Shown piece after piece: positions 1 to 10,171 of a stretch of 64,000 nt of DNA; position 1 is the stretch's first letter, and each line of letters starts with the position of its first letter. The DNA comes from Pseudomonas sp. UMAB-08 (GTDB taxonomy: Bacteria; Pseudomonadota; Gammaproteobacteria; Pseudomonadales; Pseudomonadaceae). A program made the translations under genes and the position numbers. The notes beneath the pieces were generated by a model. It worked only from the letters and a program-made list of their open reading frames with translations, was not told where the DNA came from and made no database searches. The DNA is taken from NCBI RefSeq assembly GCF_900095225.1, contig NZ_LT607418.1:365266-429265 (forward strand), given 5' to 3'.

Positions 1-1785
1 TAGAGCTTGCGCTGACCCCAAGTGGTGGTTTTCAATAAAGAACCTAGTGTCTGCTTTATCCAGAGCAGTAATTTCGACAAAATCAAGATCGCTTGCGGCC
101 GGCTTGAGCCGGCTACGCAATATAACTTTTAATGTTGGGCAGTATGATAGTACAATGCCCGCCAGCTCTTCTAGGTCGTATTGTAGCTTTAAGGACTCAT
201 CGATATCGTCGGAGAACGGAATGTCATCCAGAAGTAGATATGCATCTTGCTGTGTGGAAAGCGCTCCACATAATGACTCAAAGCTAAATCCGTATTTTAT
301 TCTGATGTCTTGATAGAATTCGCTTCGATTAACGTAGTCACACATATCTATTTTATAGACTTGGCATTTGGCCGCTGATATTCTTTTCTGAGTGGACCAA
401 ATAAATCCCTTTTCGCCCATTCCCCAGTCGGCGGCTAGCCAAAGCCGCCTCGAATTAGTCAGAATCTTACGAGCCTGCTCTTGTTGTATGAGCCGTACGC
501 CCATTGCCTCAGGAGCGGCTGGGAGTATAGCAGTCAGATTGTCTATATTGGCTTTCAGCTCACCGCTTGTGATTTCATTTGAAATAATCGTATCTGAAAA
601 CTTGTTCTCTAACTGCGACTGACTAATAGGCTCTTGTCGTCGATTAAGGTCAAAAGAGTGTGCGATATAATTATCATTGTTAATTGGAAGCGTCATGTCT
701 GGGCCCATGACCCGCTCCCCGGTACCGTGTATCACACGAGACGCACGTGGCCATATTTCCAAATTAGCAATAGAGCCATCTATAATTTTTATCGAGTTGA
801 AGGAGTATCCATGTGCTCTCTGAGTGTTATCTCCAAATGTCTCTAAGCCGAATAGAGATGCACTTTGCATGGATCTTTTTGGAAGAGCACCTAAGTGAGT
901 TTTTTGAATAACAGCCGGCTCATGCATGTGTCCATAAAGGTGTGCATCAAATCTGCCGCCGATATCTATGTCCTGATTGAAAAGACTCAAGCTGTCTGCA
1001 TGCAACCAGTCAAGTGGGTGATGCGTGACTAAAAAATTTAGTACATTTTGTTTTGCCCAATCTGACGGCTTATTGTCGGTGATTTCAAGAAGCTGTCGTG
1101 GATCTATATGTAAACGTCCTTTGAAATCACCGGCTGCTACTTGTAACCATGTCGAGTTGAGCCCAATAAATCCTACTCGAAAATCGTCTTTTTCATATAC
1201 CGCAGACACATCGCCAGGAAATGCGCCGGAAACTCCAGATAGCAAGGGGATTCCAATTTTCTCCAACCCATCCAGCCAATTCGTGTAGTTTGAAAAATAG
1301 TCGCCTACAGTTTTTCGATAAATATCACCCTTGACACCCCAAAAATCCGCTCTTAGTTCTCTTAGGTCCCACCATCTTGTTAACGCAAGACACGTTGGAT
1401 CAATGCTTCCTGGACGAGCTAAGTCATGATTTCCAGGCACACAAAATAATTTTGGCGCGAAGCCGTTTTCATTAAATATTTGCCATAGTTCTTTGATAAT
1501 CTCATTGAGAACTTCGTATTCTTCAGGTGTCCCCTTCTGAGTTAGATCACCTGAAAAAACAACAACGTCCCAACTTTGGTGTTTTTTTATCAAGTATCTA
1601 AGGTCATCATGGATTTTGTCCCTCAACGATGGCCACATCCAAGATTGATTTTTCATTCCTGCATGAAGATCGCTGAGATGAAGCCAGGAAAATGAGGATG
1701 TCAAGTGATAGTCCTTATCGAATTGATAAATTTGTGAAAAGTGCCCGTGCGTTGTTATCCCGGTCACAAGTGGGTGCTCAGTCAA
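1..1785 (-). CDS. Metallophosphoesterase-STAND-like NTPase fusion (C-terminus beyond window)
   Basis: The frame is open from a TTG start at 1785 to the window edge, so about 595 N-terminal residues are visible. The first 300 residues show the complete calcineurin-like phosphoesterase set: D39-x-H41, GD80, GNHD at 118-121, a later THH and GHMH. A second module follows, with LAADWGMGEKGF as a divergent P-loop, YLLLDD as a Walker B-like strand and ILRSR as a STAND-like sensor strand. The catalytic motifs predict a metal-dependent phosphodiesterase or nuclease effector; control by the NTPase part is inference from other N-effector/STAND proteins. No ATG lies before the D-x-H motif. GAG lies 8 nt upstream of the TTG. 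The P-loop reads GEKG instead of GK[ST], so nucleotide hydrolysis is uncertain. Confidence 0.75.
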   Translation of the reverse strand, partial: MTEHPLVTGITTHGHFSQIYQFDKDYHLTSSFSWLHLSDLHAGMKNQSWMWPSLRDKIHDDLRYLIKKHQSWDVVVFSGDLTQKGTPEEYEVLNEIIKELWQIFNENGFAPKLFCVPGNHDLARPGSIDPTCLALTRWWDLRELRADFWGVKGDIYRKTVGDYFSNYTNWLDGLEKIGIPLLSGVSGAFPGDVSAVYEKDDFRVGFIGLNSTWLQVAAGDFKGRLHIDPRQLLEITDNKPSDWAKQNVLNFLVTHHPLDWLHADSLSLFNQDIDIGGRFDAHLYGHMHEPAVIQKTHLGALPKRSMQSASLFGLETFGDNTQRAHGYSFNSIKIIDGSIANLEIWPRASRVIHGTGERVMGPDMTLPINNDNYIAHSFDLNRRQEPISQSQLENKFSDTIISNEITSGELKANIDNLTAILPAAPEAMGVRLIQQEQARKILTNSRRLWLAADWGMGEKGFIWSTQKRISAAKCQVYKIDMCDYVNRSEFYQDIRIKYGFSFESLCGALSTQQDAYLLLDDIPFSDDIDESLKLQYDLEELAGIVLSYCPTLKVILRSRLKPAASDLDFVEITALDKADTRFFIENHHLGSAQAL

Positions 1786-2240
1786 GTACAAAACTCGTAT
1801 TGCCCTGAGTGGGTGTACTGGAGCTTGCGAGAAAACGAGCTGACTGAAGCGGTCAACAGCATTTCACTGGGGTGGCAATCTAATATCAGGAACCTACGTG
1901 CAGATGCAATAGCACCGTAGTCGAGAGAAGTTACCAAGGGGGAGGTCTGCTGGGTGGTGAAGTCTTTATCTCCGCGTTGGAAATCTGCAACGCGATTGCG
2001 AGAGTTGGCCTTTAGCAGCGTATACGTTGCTTTCATCCGTTTTGGGTCGAGAGTGTTCGGGGTCGGACGTCCCCTTTTGGCCGATTTTCGCCCATCATGA
2101 CCGTCAGAGGTCGGCCAACTTAAGACTTCCTAGAGCGGCTGCTAACGATCCGAAAATCAACCGGTAAAGCTCATCAATTGACGAAGGCATCTTCTCTCAC
2201 TAGGCAGTGGCGGATATGTAGGAGGCACTTCACGACTAAT
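1786..2240. other. Intergenic stretch without a supported gene
   Basis: No convincing gene is present. An 84-codon minus-strand frame (1782-2036) lacks a recognisable motif and a ribosome site. Short TTTTGGCCGA-type words near 2077-2090 resemble sequence bordering the IS1182-type elements further right, but no element ends could be defined. Confidence 0.4.
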
Positions 2241-3404
2241 TTATCCCGCAGTCGAACAAGTAACCGAGGCGAAATGCTGGTGAGCCCGCTGCCACAGCTC
2301 GCACACATCCTCGATCAGGCAGACGGCAATCGACTCCCTCATATCCTGATCTCGGAGGAGCGCCAGATCCTCATTGGAAGGGGCATGTAGGTTCACATTG
2401 AACTTCGAGAACTTCCAGAACAGGTTGCCCGAGTTGCGAGTGTTGGGTGCGATCTCTCGACTCAGCGCCAAAAGCCGCTCCCGGTCTTCCGGGAACTGCT
2501 CACCGTCACAATAGTAGCCAACGTAAAGACGGTGGTTAAGTTCGATGTATACGCCACCATTCATCAACGTGAAGGGGAAAGTCAGGCCGATGTATTTGCT
2601 GTTTTTGGCCTTCTTATAATAGGCGGAAACCGCCTCCTTCGTGGCCGAAATTTCGGGCTTGCCCAGTTGCGGATATTGGCTCGCTTGGCAAGCCGTTATG
2701 CGCTCCCAAATATCGAACTGTAGGTCGGCCAATACAGACTTGAATGCATGATTGATGTCGGCGATCACGAAGAGATTCTCACCCAGCAGGATCTGTTCTT
2801 TTAACTTGCTCATGTAGATCTCGCCCTGGTCACTGGATGTCAGCTTTTGGAGTAGTTCGATGTACTGGAAAACGCTTTCCCGTACCCCAGGCTCGCGGGC
2901 GATCAATGGGACACAGTCCTTCAGCCAAGAGATGATCTCAGCTTCGTAGCTCAGAAGAACTACAGGAAGGGACTTGCGACTCTGTTCACTGGGTTCGGAA
3001 CCATCAAGAGTAAGGTACGTGGTCCAAATCTCGCCATAGCCTTCCGCCAGCATTCGCTGGTGGTAGGTCCAGAGCTGCTCATCCTGATCGCGGGCGTAGA
3101 TCTTGTTCTCGATGATCACTGCCTGCTTGGATTGGTTGCGGACCAGAATGTCAATATTCCGGTACTCGACCTCGACAATCGTACTTTTTGAATCGAAGTT
3201 CTGGATGCCCAGCCGCTTCAATAGAAGATTAAGCAGCGCTGTTCCCTGATTGTGGGTGGCCTTAGGGTCGAGCAGGAAGGCGAGAAAGCGCGAGTGAAGC
3301 CGAACCTCATCACTTGAGCTTCGGAGTACGGAGAAGAGGTTGAAGCTTGCCGGGCGCTGATACCTCGCGCGGAGCAGAGCCACGGTTTGCAAAAAATCGT
3401 CCAT
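2241..3404 (-). CDS. PD-(D/E)XK nuclease family protein (PDDEXK_4-like)
   Basis: A 387-residue protein. The core reads NIDILV at 83-88 followed by AVIIENKIYA at 95-104, giving D85-(x13)-E99-x-K101 with Q110 downstream. This is the PD-(D/E)XK catalytic pattern of the PDDEXK_4 family, whose members are predicted DNases often found in defence islands. An N-terminal helical segment precedes the core, and about 280 residues of unassigned sequence follow. The ATG at 3404 has no strong ribosome site. The neighbours are a transposase scrap and a HEPN-like gene. No methylase or NTPase partner adjoins it, so whether it works alone is unknown. Family assignment is firm; a defence role is inference. Confidence 0.75.
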   Translation of the reverse strand: MDDFLQTVALLRARYQRPASFNLFSVLRSSSDEVRLHSRFLAFLLDPKATHNQGTALLNLLLKRLGIQNFDSKSTIVEVEYRNIDILVRNQSKQAVIIENKIYARDQDEQLWTYHQRMLAEGYGEIWTTYLTLDGSEPSEQSRKSLPVVLLSYEAEIISWLKDCVPLIAREPGVRESVFQYIELLQKLTSSDQGEIYMSKLKEQILLGENLFVIADINHAFKSVLADLQFDIWERITACQASQYPQLGKPEISATKEAVSAYYKKAKNSKYIGLTFPFTLMNGGVYIELNHRLYVGYYCDGEQFPEDRERLLALSREIAPNTRNSGNLFWKFSKFNVNLHAPSNEDLALLRDQDMRESIAVCLIEDVCELWQRAHQHFASVTCSTAG

Positions 3405-3473
3405 GAGAGAAGGTCACTGATTAGGTCGGGTTACGGCGCGCAGTATCAGGCAAGTCACGCTCATTTGTAATGG

Positions 3474-3752
3474 CTATTTGGCGCTACCGGCAGAATGGAA
3501 GCCTTGTTTAGAGCTGTGTCGACCATTCAGACCTTGCAAATGAAGCGTTTGGGGAAGTGGCATCGCACTGAGTAATTCGGAATCGCTGTAATAAACGGTA
3601 TCGCCGATGAGTCGATTCGGTTTGATTTCAAACTGCGCTTCGAACCGGTCGATCATTATTTGGTACTTTCGACCTCGGCCGTTCGATGAGCAGCGTGAGT
3701 TCCACAGAGTAAAAGCTTCTTGATCGGCACATCCTTGTATTCGAGTCGTCAC
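3474..3752 (-). pseudogene. Remnant of an IS1182/IS5-type transposase
   Basis: About 35 residues in the middle of this frame (MIDRFEAQFEIKPNRLIGDT) align with MIERVEAQFDIKPERLIGDT in the intact transposase at 8629-10008. The sequence on both sides no longer matches. It is a short decayed internal fragment of a related but distinct element, with no ends visible. It shows that this island has received such elements more than once. Confidence 0.6.
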
Positions 3753-3821
3753 CGGCTGCTCTTGGCCGAGAGCTGCCGCCCGCTAATGAGAGCACCGAAA
3801 TTGTCTGAGCAGACCGAAGCC

Positions 3822-5183
3822 TTAGTATGGTGGCATGTCGCAGAAAGCTTTTTCAGTATCCGCCCCTGAATATTTAAGAAAGGCTAGAGCACCACTGATA
3901 AGAGTAATTCTGGAAAAGTGCTCCGCCATACCTCTTAGCTCTTCAAATGAGGCCATCCTATCAACCTTATTACCATGTAGGATTTCAGACCTACCGTTTT
4001 CGTATATTCTGGCTATAGCCTTGTAAAGAGAAAGGCTTTCGCCGGTATTTACAGCGTTGTCGTCTATAGGGATCTCCGTGAGATTCGAAACCATATTCGC
4101 TATTGCCGCAGTTTTTCCACCGCCACTGCTTAACACATCTAAGCAAGTTCCAAATTTCGCAATCGCTATTTGGTCACTAACCTCTCGACACGCCTCTCCA
4201 TGCCAATCAAGCGCTGTCGACCATCGCTGACAGATGCTAGGATATTCCTGACCTATATTGAACATACCATTCAATATTTTTGCCACTGCATTCAAAAAAT
4301 TTAGTTGCGTACTACTAAGATGTTCAGGGTTAAGTAGTGCTGGTTGTATTTCATCAGACAGCTTGACGCCAGGGCTCCAAAGAAACCCTATTGTTTCAAT
4401 TATGCTATGTGCTAAGATTGGTGGTCTTCTTTCAGTATAAAGCAAAAGGCTTCTGAACGTTTTATGACTCCCGCTAATTAGTGATATGGAATCAAGTGTG
4501 GTCCGTGCCGCAATCGTTGAAAGCTTCTGAGCGAGGGAGCGTCCATATCCAGATGTGGTCACTCGGATCATGCTCTTTGATTTAGTAAGCACATCATAAA
4601 GCGGAGCGTTTAAAGGTTTTAGCTCTACATCTTTATCAATCAGCGCTGCTTTTAGATTTGCTCGCCAATCAGAATTGTCCATGCCCCCATAATTAAATGC
4701 ACCAGCCGGAAAATCAATTGCATCAACCCAGTCCATGCTTCTGAAAATTGTAATAGGCCCCAGTGTAAAAGGGCTATTACTTTCAAGACCTGTGCTTGCG
4801 CTAGGTAAGTGACATGTAAAGTCTTTGGCTATAGTGGATGCCAATTCCTTAACTGATGGCTTTGTTATGCCTTTTAAATAGGCTGGTAAAAAATACCTGA
4901 TTGCACATGGGCTTGTGCCGGAGTCAATAAATTCTGCATACGCGGCCCCTATAACCTGCTTGGTTAAATCATGATGCTCCTTTATGTCTAGCCCTATACA
5001 GTCGGGCAAGCCAATTTTCAACAATGCTGACGAAACGAGCTTGATTTTCTTCTCGGTAGCTCCACTGATACTCAACTGCCATCCATTTTTTGTCGTAATG
5101 AAGCCGAATGATATCTCCACCTCACCCGTATGAGCCTTACTAAATGACACGAAAGCATCGTAAATTAATACTTCTAGTTTCAT
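3822..5183 (-). CDS. Hypothetical protein with C-terminal HEPN-like R-x4-H motif
   Basis: A 453-residue protein with no whole-length family that I recognise. Near the C-terminus, IYENGRSEILHGN contains R398-(x4)-H403 inside a helical stretch, which is the HEPN ribonuclease active-site signature; the LHG ending resembles the Apea-like HEPN family (PF18739). The N-terminal 250 residues contain mixed strands and helices with no motif. ATG 5183 has AAGGA 7 nt upstream, a good ribosome site. It stands between a transposase scrap and a transposon remnant in a defence-rich segment. HEPN proteins of this type usually cut RNA in abortive infection or toxin systems; that role here is inference from one motif and context. 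The gene is AT-richer than the flanking core genome. Confidence 0.6.
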   Translation of the reverse strand: MKLEVLIYDAFVSFSKAHTGEVEISFGFITTKNGWQLSISGATEKKIKLVSSALLKIGLPDCIGLDIKEHHDLTKQVIGAAYAEFIDSGTSPCAIRYFLPAYLKGITKPSVKELASTIAKDFTCHLPSASTGLESNSPFTLGPITIFRSMDWVDAIDFPAGAFNYGGMDNSDWRANLKAALIDKDVELKPLNAPLYDVLTKSKSMIRVTTSGYGRSLAQKLSTIAARTTLDSISLISGSHKTFRSLLLYTERRPPILAHSIIETIGFLWSPGVKLSDEIQPALLNPEHLSSTQLNFLNAVAKILNGMFNIGQEYPSICQRWSTALDWHGEACREVSDQIAIAKFGTCLDVLSSGGGKTAAIANMVSNLTEIPIDDNAVNTGESLSLYKAIARIYENGRSEILHGNKVDRMASFEELRGMAEHFSRITLISGALAFLKYSGADTEKAFCDMPPY

Positions 5184-6366
5184 AGAATTTCCTTATATGT
5201 GTGGGGCAATAGCCAATTTCACGGGATTCAGCACGAAGATACAAGCTCAAATTCATGCTAGCGACTTGAGTTCCTGTCCTTCATGTCGGGTACCCAGGGT
5301 CTGGCTGAAAGGTTCCGGCTCTAGTGATAGGGAGAGCTTGCAGGTATTCTAGAGGCTTCGTACGCTTGAAGCCCATTATCGAGGTTGCCTGAAATGGAAC
5401 GCTATCAGTCGTTGCAGGTAGGGCGCGCTGCCTACGAGGAGTTAATTCGGCTGTGGGCCCATGGGAGCTTCGAAAAAAATCGATTGAGCCAAATATTTTA
5501 AAACCACATCAACCTGCACAAACTTGTTGATCAAGCTTCATTGCACGGCCTCTAAGAGGCAGACGGTGAGAAAGCCTCGTGCTTGATCTTGAGGCTTTTC
5601 CATCTCCACTTAGCGACAGCTATTGACCGACTCTGTTGAAAAAGTCGGACGCGGTTCTTACGGCAGAAAAGTAAGCGCATGAGATTGAAATCTTGAATTG
5701 CAGCACAGGTATTTGGACACAGATTTCACGTAGCAACCGGCAAAACAGGCCGCTTCAGCGATCAGGTTTCTGGCAATTTGAGAAATCGACTTTTTCAACA
5801 GTATCGACCCATAGCGGACCTTGAGCAGATAGCAGCGTCGGGCAATGAAATAATTGCTTCGTCTGCTCCCCGAGCCCCGCCTGGTGGCCTGCCCTGCCGG
5901 TCCTTCATGGGATGCGCGCCTCTGCAGCTCACCCTGCCGACCGGACGAAGCTCCGAATTGCTCAACGCGTATCTAGTTCGTGAGCGTGGAGCTTTTCCGT
6001 AAGCGTATACGTGCTTATTCTCCTAAAAACGGTTGGTCTAGGCGACTCGATCAATTCGCCCTCAGCACCTCTCAATACCAGCACACCACGCTAAGGCGCT
6101 AAGGATGTGCCCGAGCAGATTAAGCTCTACCGCGCAGACATCGCCAAATTATTGATACGCTCGCGCGGGCGTAATTGCGGGCGTACTTGGGAGTCGGAGC
6201 GGCCTTTACCAGAGCATGAACAAGGGCTCCTCTCGTGGAGGGTCACAGGCACATTTGGCGTCTAAAAATGATAGCCTATTGCCAGGGCAACCGGTCATGA
6301 GGAAGCGGACATCCCTGCAAAAGGGACTTATCGCACGCCTTTAACATCCAGGCATAGGAAAGCACG
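5184..6366. other. Long intergenic region with a transposon remnant
   Basis: About 1.2 kb without a supported coding region. The only recognisable item is the inverted-repeat element at 5627-5808. The frame at 5778-6002 starts inside that element and has no family features. The stretch probably consists of worn gene fragments, but none could be identified. Confidence 0.4.
5627..5808. repeat. Non-autonomous IS1182-related element (MITE-A, copy 1)
   Basis: About 180 bp bounded by CTCTGTTGAAAAAGTCGG on the left and the inverted TCGACTTTTTCAACAGTA on the right. The ends match the termini of the full IS at 8549-10171. The interior is not coding but aligns with the element at 11831-12017 in reverse orientation: both contain GAGATTGAAATCT and a CGTAGCAAC motif. 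It is presumably moved in trans by the IS1182-type transposase. Confidence 0.7.
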
Positions 6367-8181
6367 ATGTATATTTCGAGCATCACAATAAAAAATTACG
6401 GCCCCATCGAAAATATAAATATAAGTTTACCTTTTGAAGGTGAACGCCCTAAACCTTTAGTTTTAGTGGGACAGAACGGCACGGGGAAGAGTCTGATGTT
6501 AGCCAACATCGTAAATTCTTTAGTAAGTGGCAGGCAAATTGTATTTGATGATAATGAAGTTGAAGCAGGTCGAGTCTACAAATATCGAATGCCAAGCTAT
6601 ATCACGTCAGGGAAGAACTTCAGCTACTCATGCATTACTTTCCAGTCTGGTGCAAAGGTGGAAGAGCTACAACTAAGTGGTACCAAGGAGCAATTGAATG
6701 GTGTGCATGGTGAGCACCTCACAATACCTGCCTACCAGACAATGTAAGCTGATCAGACGTCAACTTACCTAACTACCTTAGACGGCTCTCCCGAAACAAC
6801 TAACTCGTTATTCAAGCATCAATGCTGCCTCTTCTTTCCAGTTCATCGTTTCGAGGAGCCCGCCTGGTTAAACATCGAAAACGCCACCAAGCGCGCTAGT
6901 CACCTCAAATTAAAAGCCATACTTAGAACATCGAATAGACACTTAGTAGCAAATTCGCCGCTTGAAGAAAATAGAAATTGGTTGTTAGACTTGATATTGG
7001 ATCGTCAGCTCTATGAAATAAATACGAAAAAGCTAAATCTACCATCTGGACTGCCTGGCCAACATGTAGAAATGGAACTTTTCTTAGGCTACCAAGGCCC
7101 AAGCGAAAATGTGTTCCAAGCGATCCAGCAGTTACTGAGAATAGTGCTTCGACAGGGAGACAACGTCAGAATTGGCGTTGGAAGGAGAAAAGACCGGCAG
7201 ATATCTATCATGAAAGATGAACAGCTTTGGATACCCAACTTATTTCAGCTTTCAACGGGAGAAGTCCAGCTCCTTAATCTATTCCTTTCAATTTTACGAG
7301 ACTATGACTTATCTGAATCAACATTTAATAACCTGTCCGAGCTCAAAGGCATAGTGATCATTGATGAAATCGACACCCATCTCCACACATCCCATCAAGT
7401 AAACGTCTTGCCAGATTTGATAGCGTCGTTTCCAAATGTGCAGTTTATTATCACGTCCCATTCCCCTCTATTTTTGATAGGCTTGGAAAAAAAGCTTGGC
7501 GCAGAGAAATTTTGCACCTTACAAATGCCTACCGCTGCACCGGTTTCTGTCGCGGAGTTCTCGGAATTCGGAGCTGCGTACGAGGCATTCGCTCAAACTG
7601 AACGACACAAAGATGAAATCCAAAAAACCATTAAAAACAATCAGAAGCCTATTGTTTTCGTGGAAGGGGATTATGATATACGCTACATCAAACGAGCAGC
7701 GGAGCTATTGGGTCAGACAGAGCTATTAAGCCTCTTCAGCCTTCAGGACGGCGGCGGTAGTGGGAGCCTAGATAAAATATGGCGCGGCTTCGATAATCCT
7801 ACCAATACAGTCTTGCCTCAAAAGCTAATTCTTCTCTATGACTGCGACACGGGAAAGCCAAATTCATCGAAAGGCCAAATATTCAAGCGAGTGATTCCTA
7901 GCGTGGAACAAAACCCAATCGTGATAGGTATAGAGAATCTTTTCCCTAAAGCCACGATAACAGTGATCGAAGAAGTACACCCTCAATACATTGATCTACA
8001 AGAAGAAACTATCAAGCGCACTCGAAACATTTTCATTAAATCCGAATCTATCCGCAGCGTGAACAAGGATGAGAAGGGAAACATGTGTAACTGGCTATGC
8101 CAAAACGGTTCAGTCGAAGATTTTGAAAATTTTACAAAAATATTTGAAATCATAAGCGAAATAATTAACGGGGATGTGTGA
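6367..8181 (+). pseudogene. OLD-like ATPase-TOPRIM protein, interrupted by one in-frame UAA
   Basis: One frame of 605 codons is open except for a single TAA at 6745-6747. Part one has Walker A GQNGTGKS (residues 35-42). Past the stop the same frame continues with FPVHRFEEPAW, the ABC-type signature LSTGE, Walker B IVIIDEIDTHLH and the switch histidine IITSHSP. Next comes a TOPRIM-like domain with VFVEGDYD and LLYDCD. This is the layout of overcoming-lysogenization-defect (OLD) nucleases, ATP-controlled DNA nickases used in phage defence. AGGA lies 7 nt before ATG 6367. Because only one codon breaks an otherwise intact frame, the change is recent, a sequencing error, or suppressed. No UvrD-like GajB partner follows, which fits a stand-alone OLD or a lost partner. 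Confidence 0.75.
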
Positions 8182-8548
8182 CATCCTCTTTATAGCCACG
8201 AGACGGCAGGTAACCTGCCGCAGGCCCTTTGTCTTGTGGCATCTATCCCCGAGCAGACTATTTCTCTTCATAAACTTAGACGTAGGAACTCTACGAAATC
8301 CCTCTAAAATTCAAAACGACCTCTCGGACGACGAACTTCAGTAGAGTTCTTAATACCTTTCGTGGTGGGCGGTAAGACCCATTCAAGGTCATGAGCAATT
8401 TCTGTCTTCAGGACCGATTAGCCTCCCCCAGAAACACATGTTTATGTGACAGCGAGCTTAAGTGCCTTCTCTGGGTGTGTATGCAATATCCAAGGACCGG
8501 GCGAATCTGAGAATGGCCTCGCACGCATCGAGATGAGTGACCGCTTTT
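8182..8548. other. Intergenic region between OLD-like gene and IS
   Basis: No gene seen. A short inverted repeat, GGCAGGTAACCTGCC near 8210, follows the OLD-like gene and could form a small hairpin without a T-tract. The minus-strand frames here run into the IS end and have no family features. Confidence 0.35.
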
Positions 8549-10171
8549 GGCCGATTCTGTTGAAAAAGTAGCTCCCCTGTCTGGCCTGCGGCAAAATATC
8601 TGCATTGGCCAGCAGGGAAGCACGCAGCATGATGGGACAGTTATCGAGTGGGCAGGAGCGGTTGTTTTACTCGTTCAACCTTGAAGATCACATTCCAGCC
8701 ACTCACCTTCTGCGCAGCATTGATCGGTGTCTCGATCTGAGCGACCTGCGCCATTACCTCGCCAATTTCTATAGCCCGATTGGGCGTCCGTCGATTGATC
8801 CCGAACTGATGATCCGTATGCTGATCGTCGGCTATTGCTACGGCATTCGCTCAGAGCGGCGGTTGTGCGAAGAGGCCCATTTGAACCTGGCGTATCGCTG
8901 GTTCTGCCGGTTGAGCCTTGAAGACGAAATCCCCAACCACTCGACCTTTTCCAAAAATCGACACGGCCGTTTTCGGGACAGTGATCTGTTTCGCTGGTTG
9001 TTCAATGAAGTGCTGCGTCGCTGCATGGACGCCGGTCTGGTCAAGGGCGAAGGCTTTGCCGTGGACGCCAGCATCATCAAAGCGGATGCGAGTCGGCAGC
9101 GCGGCGTACCGGGAGATGAACCGGTCAACTGGAGCGATCCATCCCTGAGCACCCGCGCCGTGCGTGAGTATCTTGAGGGACTCGATGAAGAGGCTCTGGC
9201 CGAAACGCTACCGAAGCGCCTGTCGCTGACGGATCCTCAGGCCCGCTGGACCGCTGCTCCAGGCGGCCCAGCTTTTTACGCTTACTCCACGAATTATCTG
9301 ATCGATACCGAGCACGGCGTGATCATGGATGTGGAACCCACACCGGCTCATCGAACCGCAGAAGTCGAGAGCACCAAGACCATGATCGAACGGGTCGAAG
9401 CGCAGTTCGACATCAAGCCGGAGCGCCTCATTGGCGATACCGCTTACGGTACAGCTCCGATGCTGGCCTGGATGGTGGAGGAAAAAGACATCGAGCCGCA
9501 TGTGCCGGTGTGGGACAAAACCGAGCGCAAGAACGACAGTTTTTCGAGCAACGATTTCCACTGGAATGAAGAGGCTGAGGAATACCGCTGCCCGGCCGGC
9601 AACCCATTGCGCAGCGAATGGCGAGCCTTCAAGAATGAGCGTTCACACGTCACCAAAGCCAACACCAACACCATCATCTTCCGATCCCGGCAGACCGACT
9701 GCGCTACGTGTCCGATGAAAGCCAAGTGCTGCCCGAACACTGCGTTCCGAAAGATCGCTCGCAGCGTCCATGAAGCCGCTCGCGGTGTGGCTCGGCGCAT
9801 TGCAGCAACGCCGGCATATCAGCGCTCTCGCCACGAACGTAAAAAGGTCGAAATGTTGTTTGCCCACCTCAAGCGCATCCTGAAATTGGATCGCCTGCGG
9901 CTACGTGGCATGAGTGGCGCGACGGATGAATTCACGCTGGCCGCCGCGGTGCAGAACCTGCGACGGCTGGCCAAATTTTCATCTCAAGGGCCACCCGTCA
10001 CGGGATAGGTGCGCCTGCACCAAGCAAAAAACCTCAAATTAACCCAATAACAGAGCAGCAAAGGTCACCGAAGGGCCGAAAAACCACTCAATGTGGTGAG
10101 TAGGTTCTCTAGTGGTGGTCGTGCCTGAGTTCAGGCGATCTGAAAATCCGACTTTTTCAACAGAATCGGCC
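8549..10171 (+). mobile_element. Complete IS1182-type insertion sequence
   Basis: About 1.62 kb with terminal inverted repeats GGCCGATTCTGTTGAAAAAGT (8549-8569) and its complement ending at 10171. It contains one transposase gene. No clear target duplication is visible outside the repeats. The right end is present again, inverted and truncated, at 18930-19142, and the same termini bound two small elements at 5627 and 11831, so this copy probably supplies transposase to the local family. Confidence 0.85.
8629..10008 (+). CDS. IS1182-family DDE transposase
   Basis: A 459-residue protein from the ATG at 8629; an adjacent ATG at 8632 is an alternative. AGGGA lies about 10 nt upstream. The N-terminal domain is InsH/DUF772-like (GRPSIDPELMIRMLIVGYCYG) and is followed by the first catalytic Asp in FAVDASIIKADASRQRG. 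A second block, LIGDTAYG, carries the next Asp. A C-terminal part has a cysteine-rich segment (DCATCPMKAKCC) and the Glu-containing R-x-x-VEMLFAHLKRIL region. The frame is intact and full length for the family, so the transposase is likely active. It catalyses excision and insertion through the paired terminal repeats and could also mobilise the small elements sharing these ends. Confidence 0.92.
   Translation: MMGQLSSGQERLFYSFNLEDHIPATHLLRSIDRCLDLSDLRHYLANFYSPIGRPSIDPELMIRMLIVGYCYGIRSERRLCEEAHLNLAYRWFCRLSLEDEIPNHSTFSKNRHGRFRDSDLFRWLFNEVLRRCMDAGLVKGEGFAVDASIIKADASRQRGVPGDEPVNWSDPSLSTRAVREYLEGLDEEALAETLPKRLSLTDPQARWTAAPGGPAFYAYSTNYLIDTEHGVIMDVEPTPAHRTAEVESTKTMIERVEAQFDIKPERLIGDTAYGTAPMLAWMVEEKDIEPHVPVWDKTERKNDSFSSNDFHWNEEAEEYRCPAGNPLRSEWRAFKNERSHVTKANTNTIIFRSRQTDCATCPMKAKCCPNTAFRKIARSVHEAARGVARRIAATPAYQRSRHERKKVEMLFAHLKRILKLDRLRLRGMSGATDEFTLAAAVQNLRRLAKFSSQGPPVTG

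Noticed and set aside
1782..2036. 84-codon minus-strand gene upstream of the phosphoesterase fusion
   Set aside because: No motif, no ribosome site and unlikely composition; it merely overlaps the TTG start by its stop.
6367..6747. Separate 126-residue ATPase gene
   Set aside because: It contains only the first part of an ABC-type ATPase, and the missing parts follow in the same frame after one stop codon.
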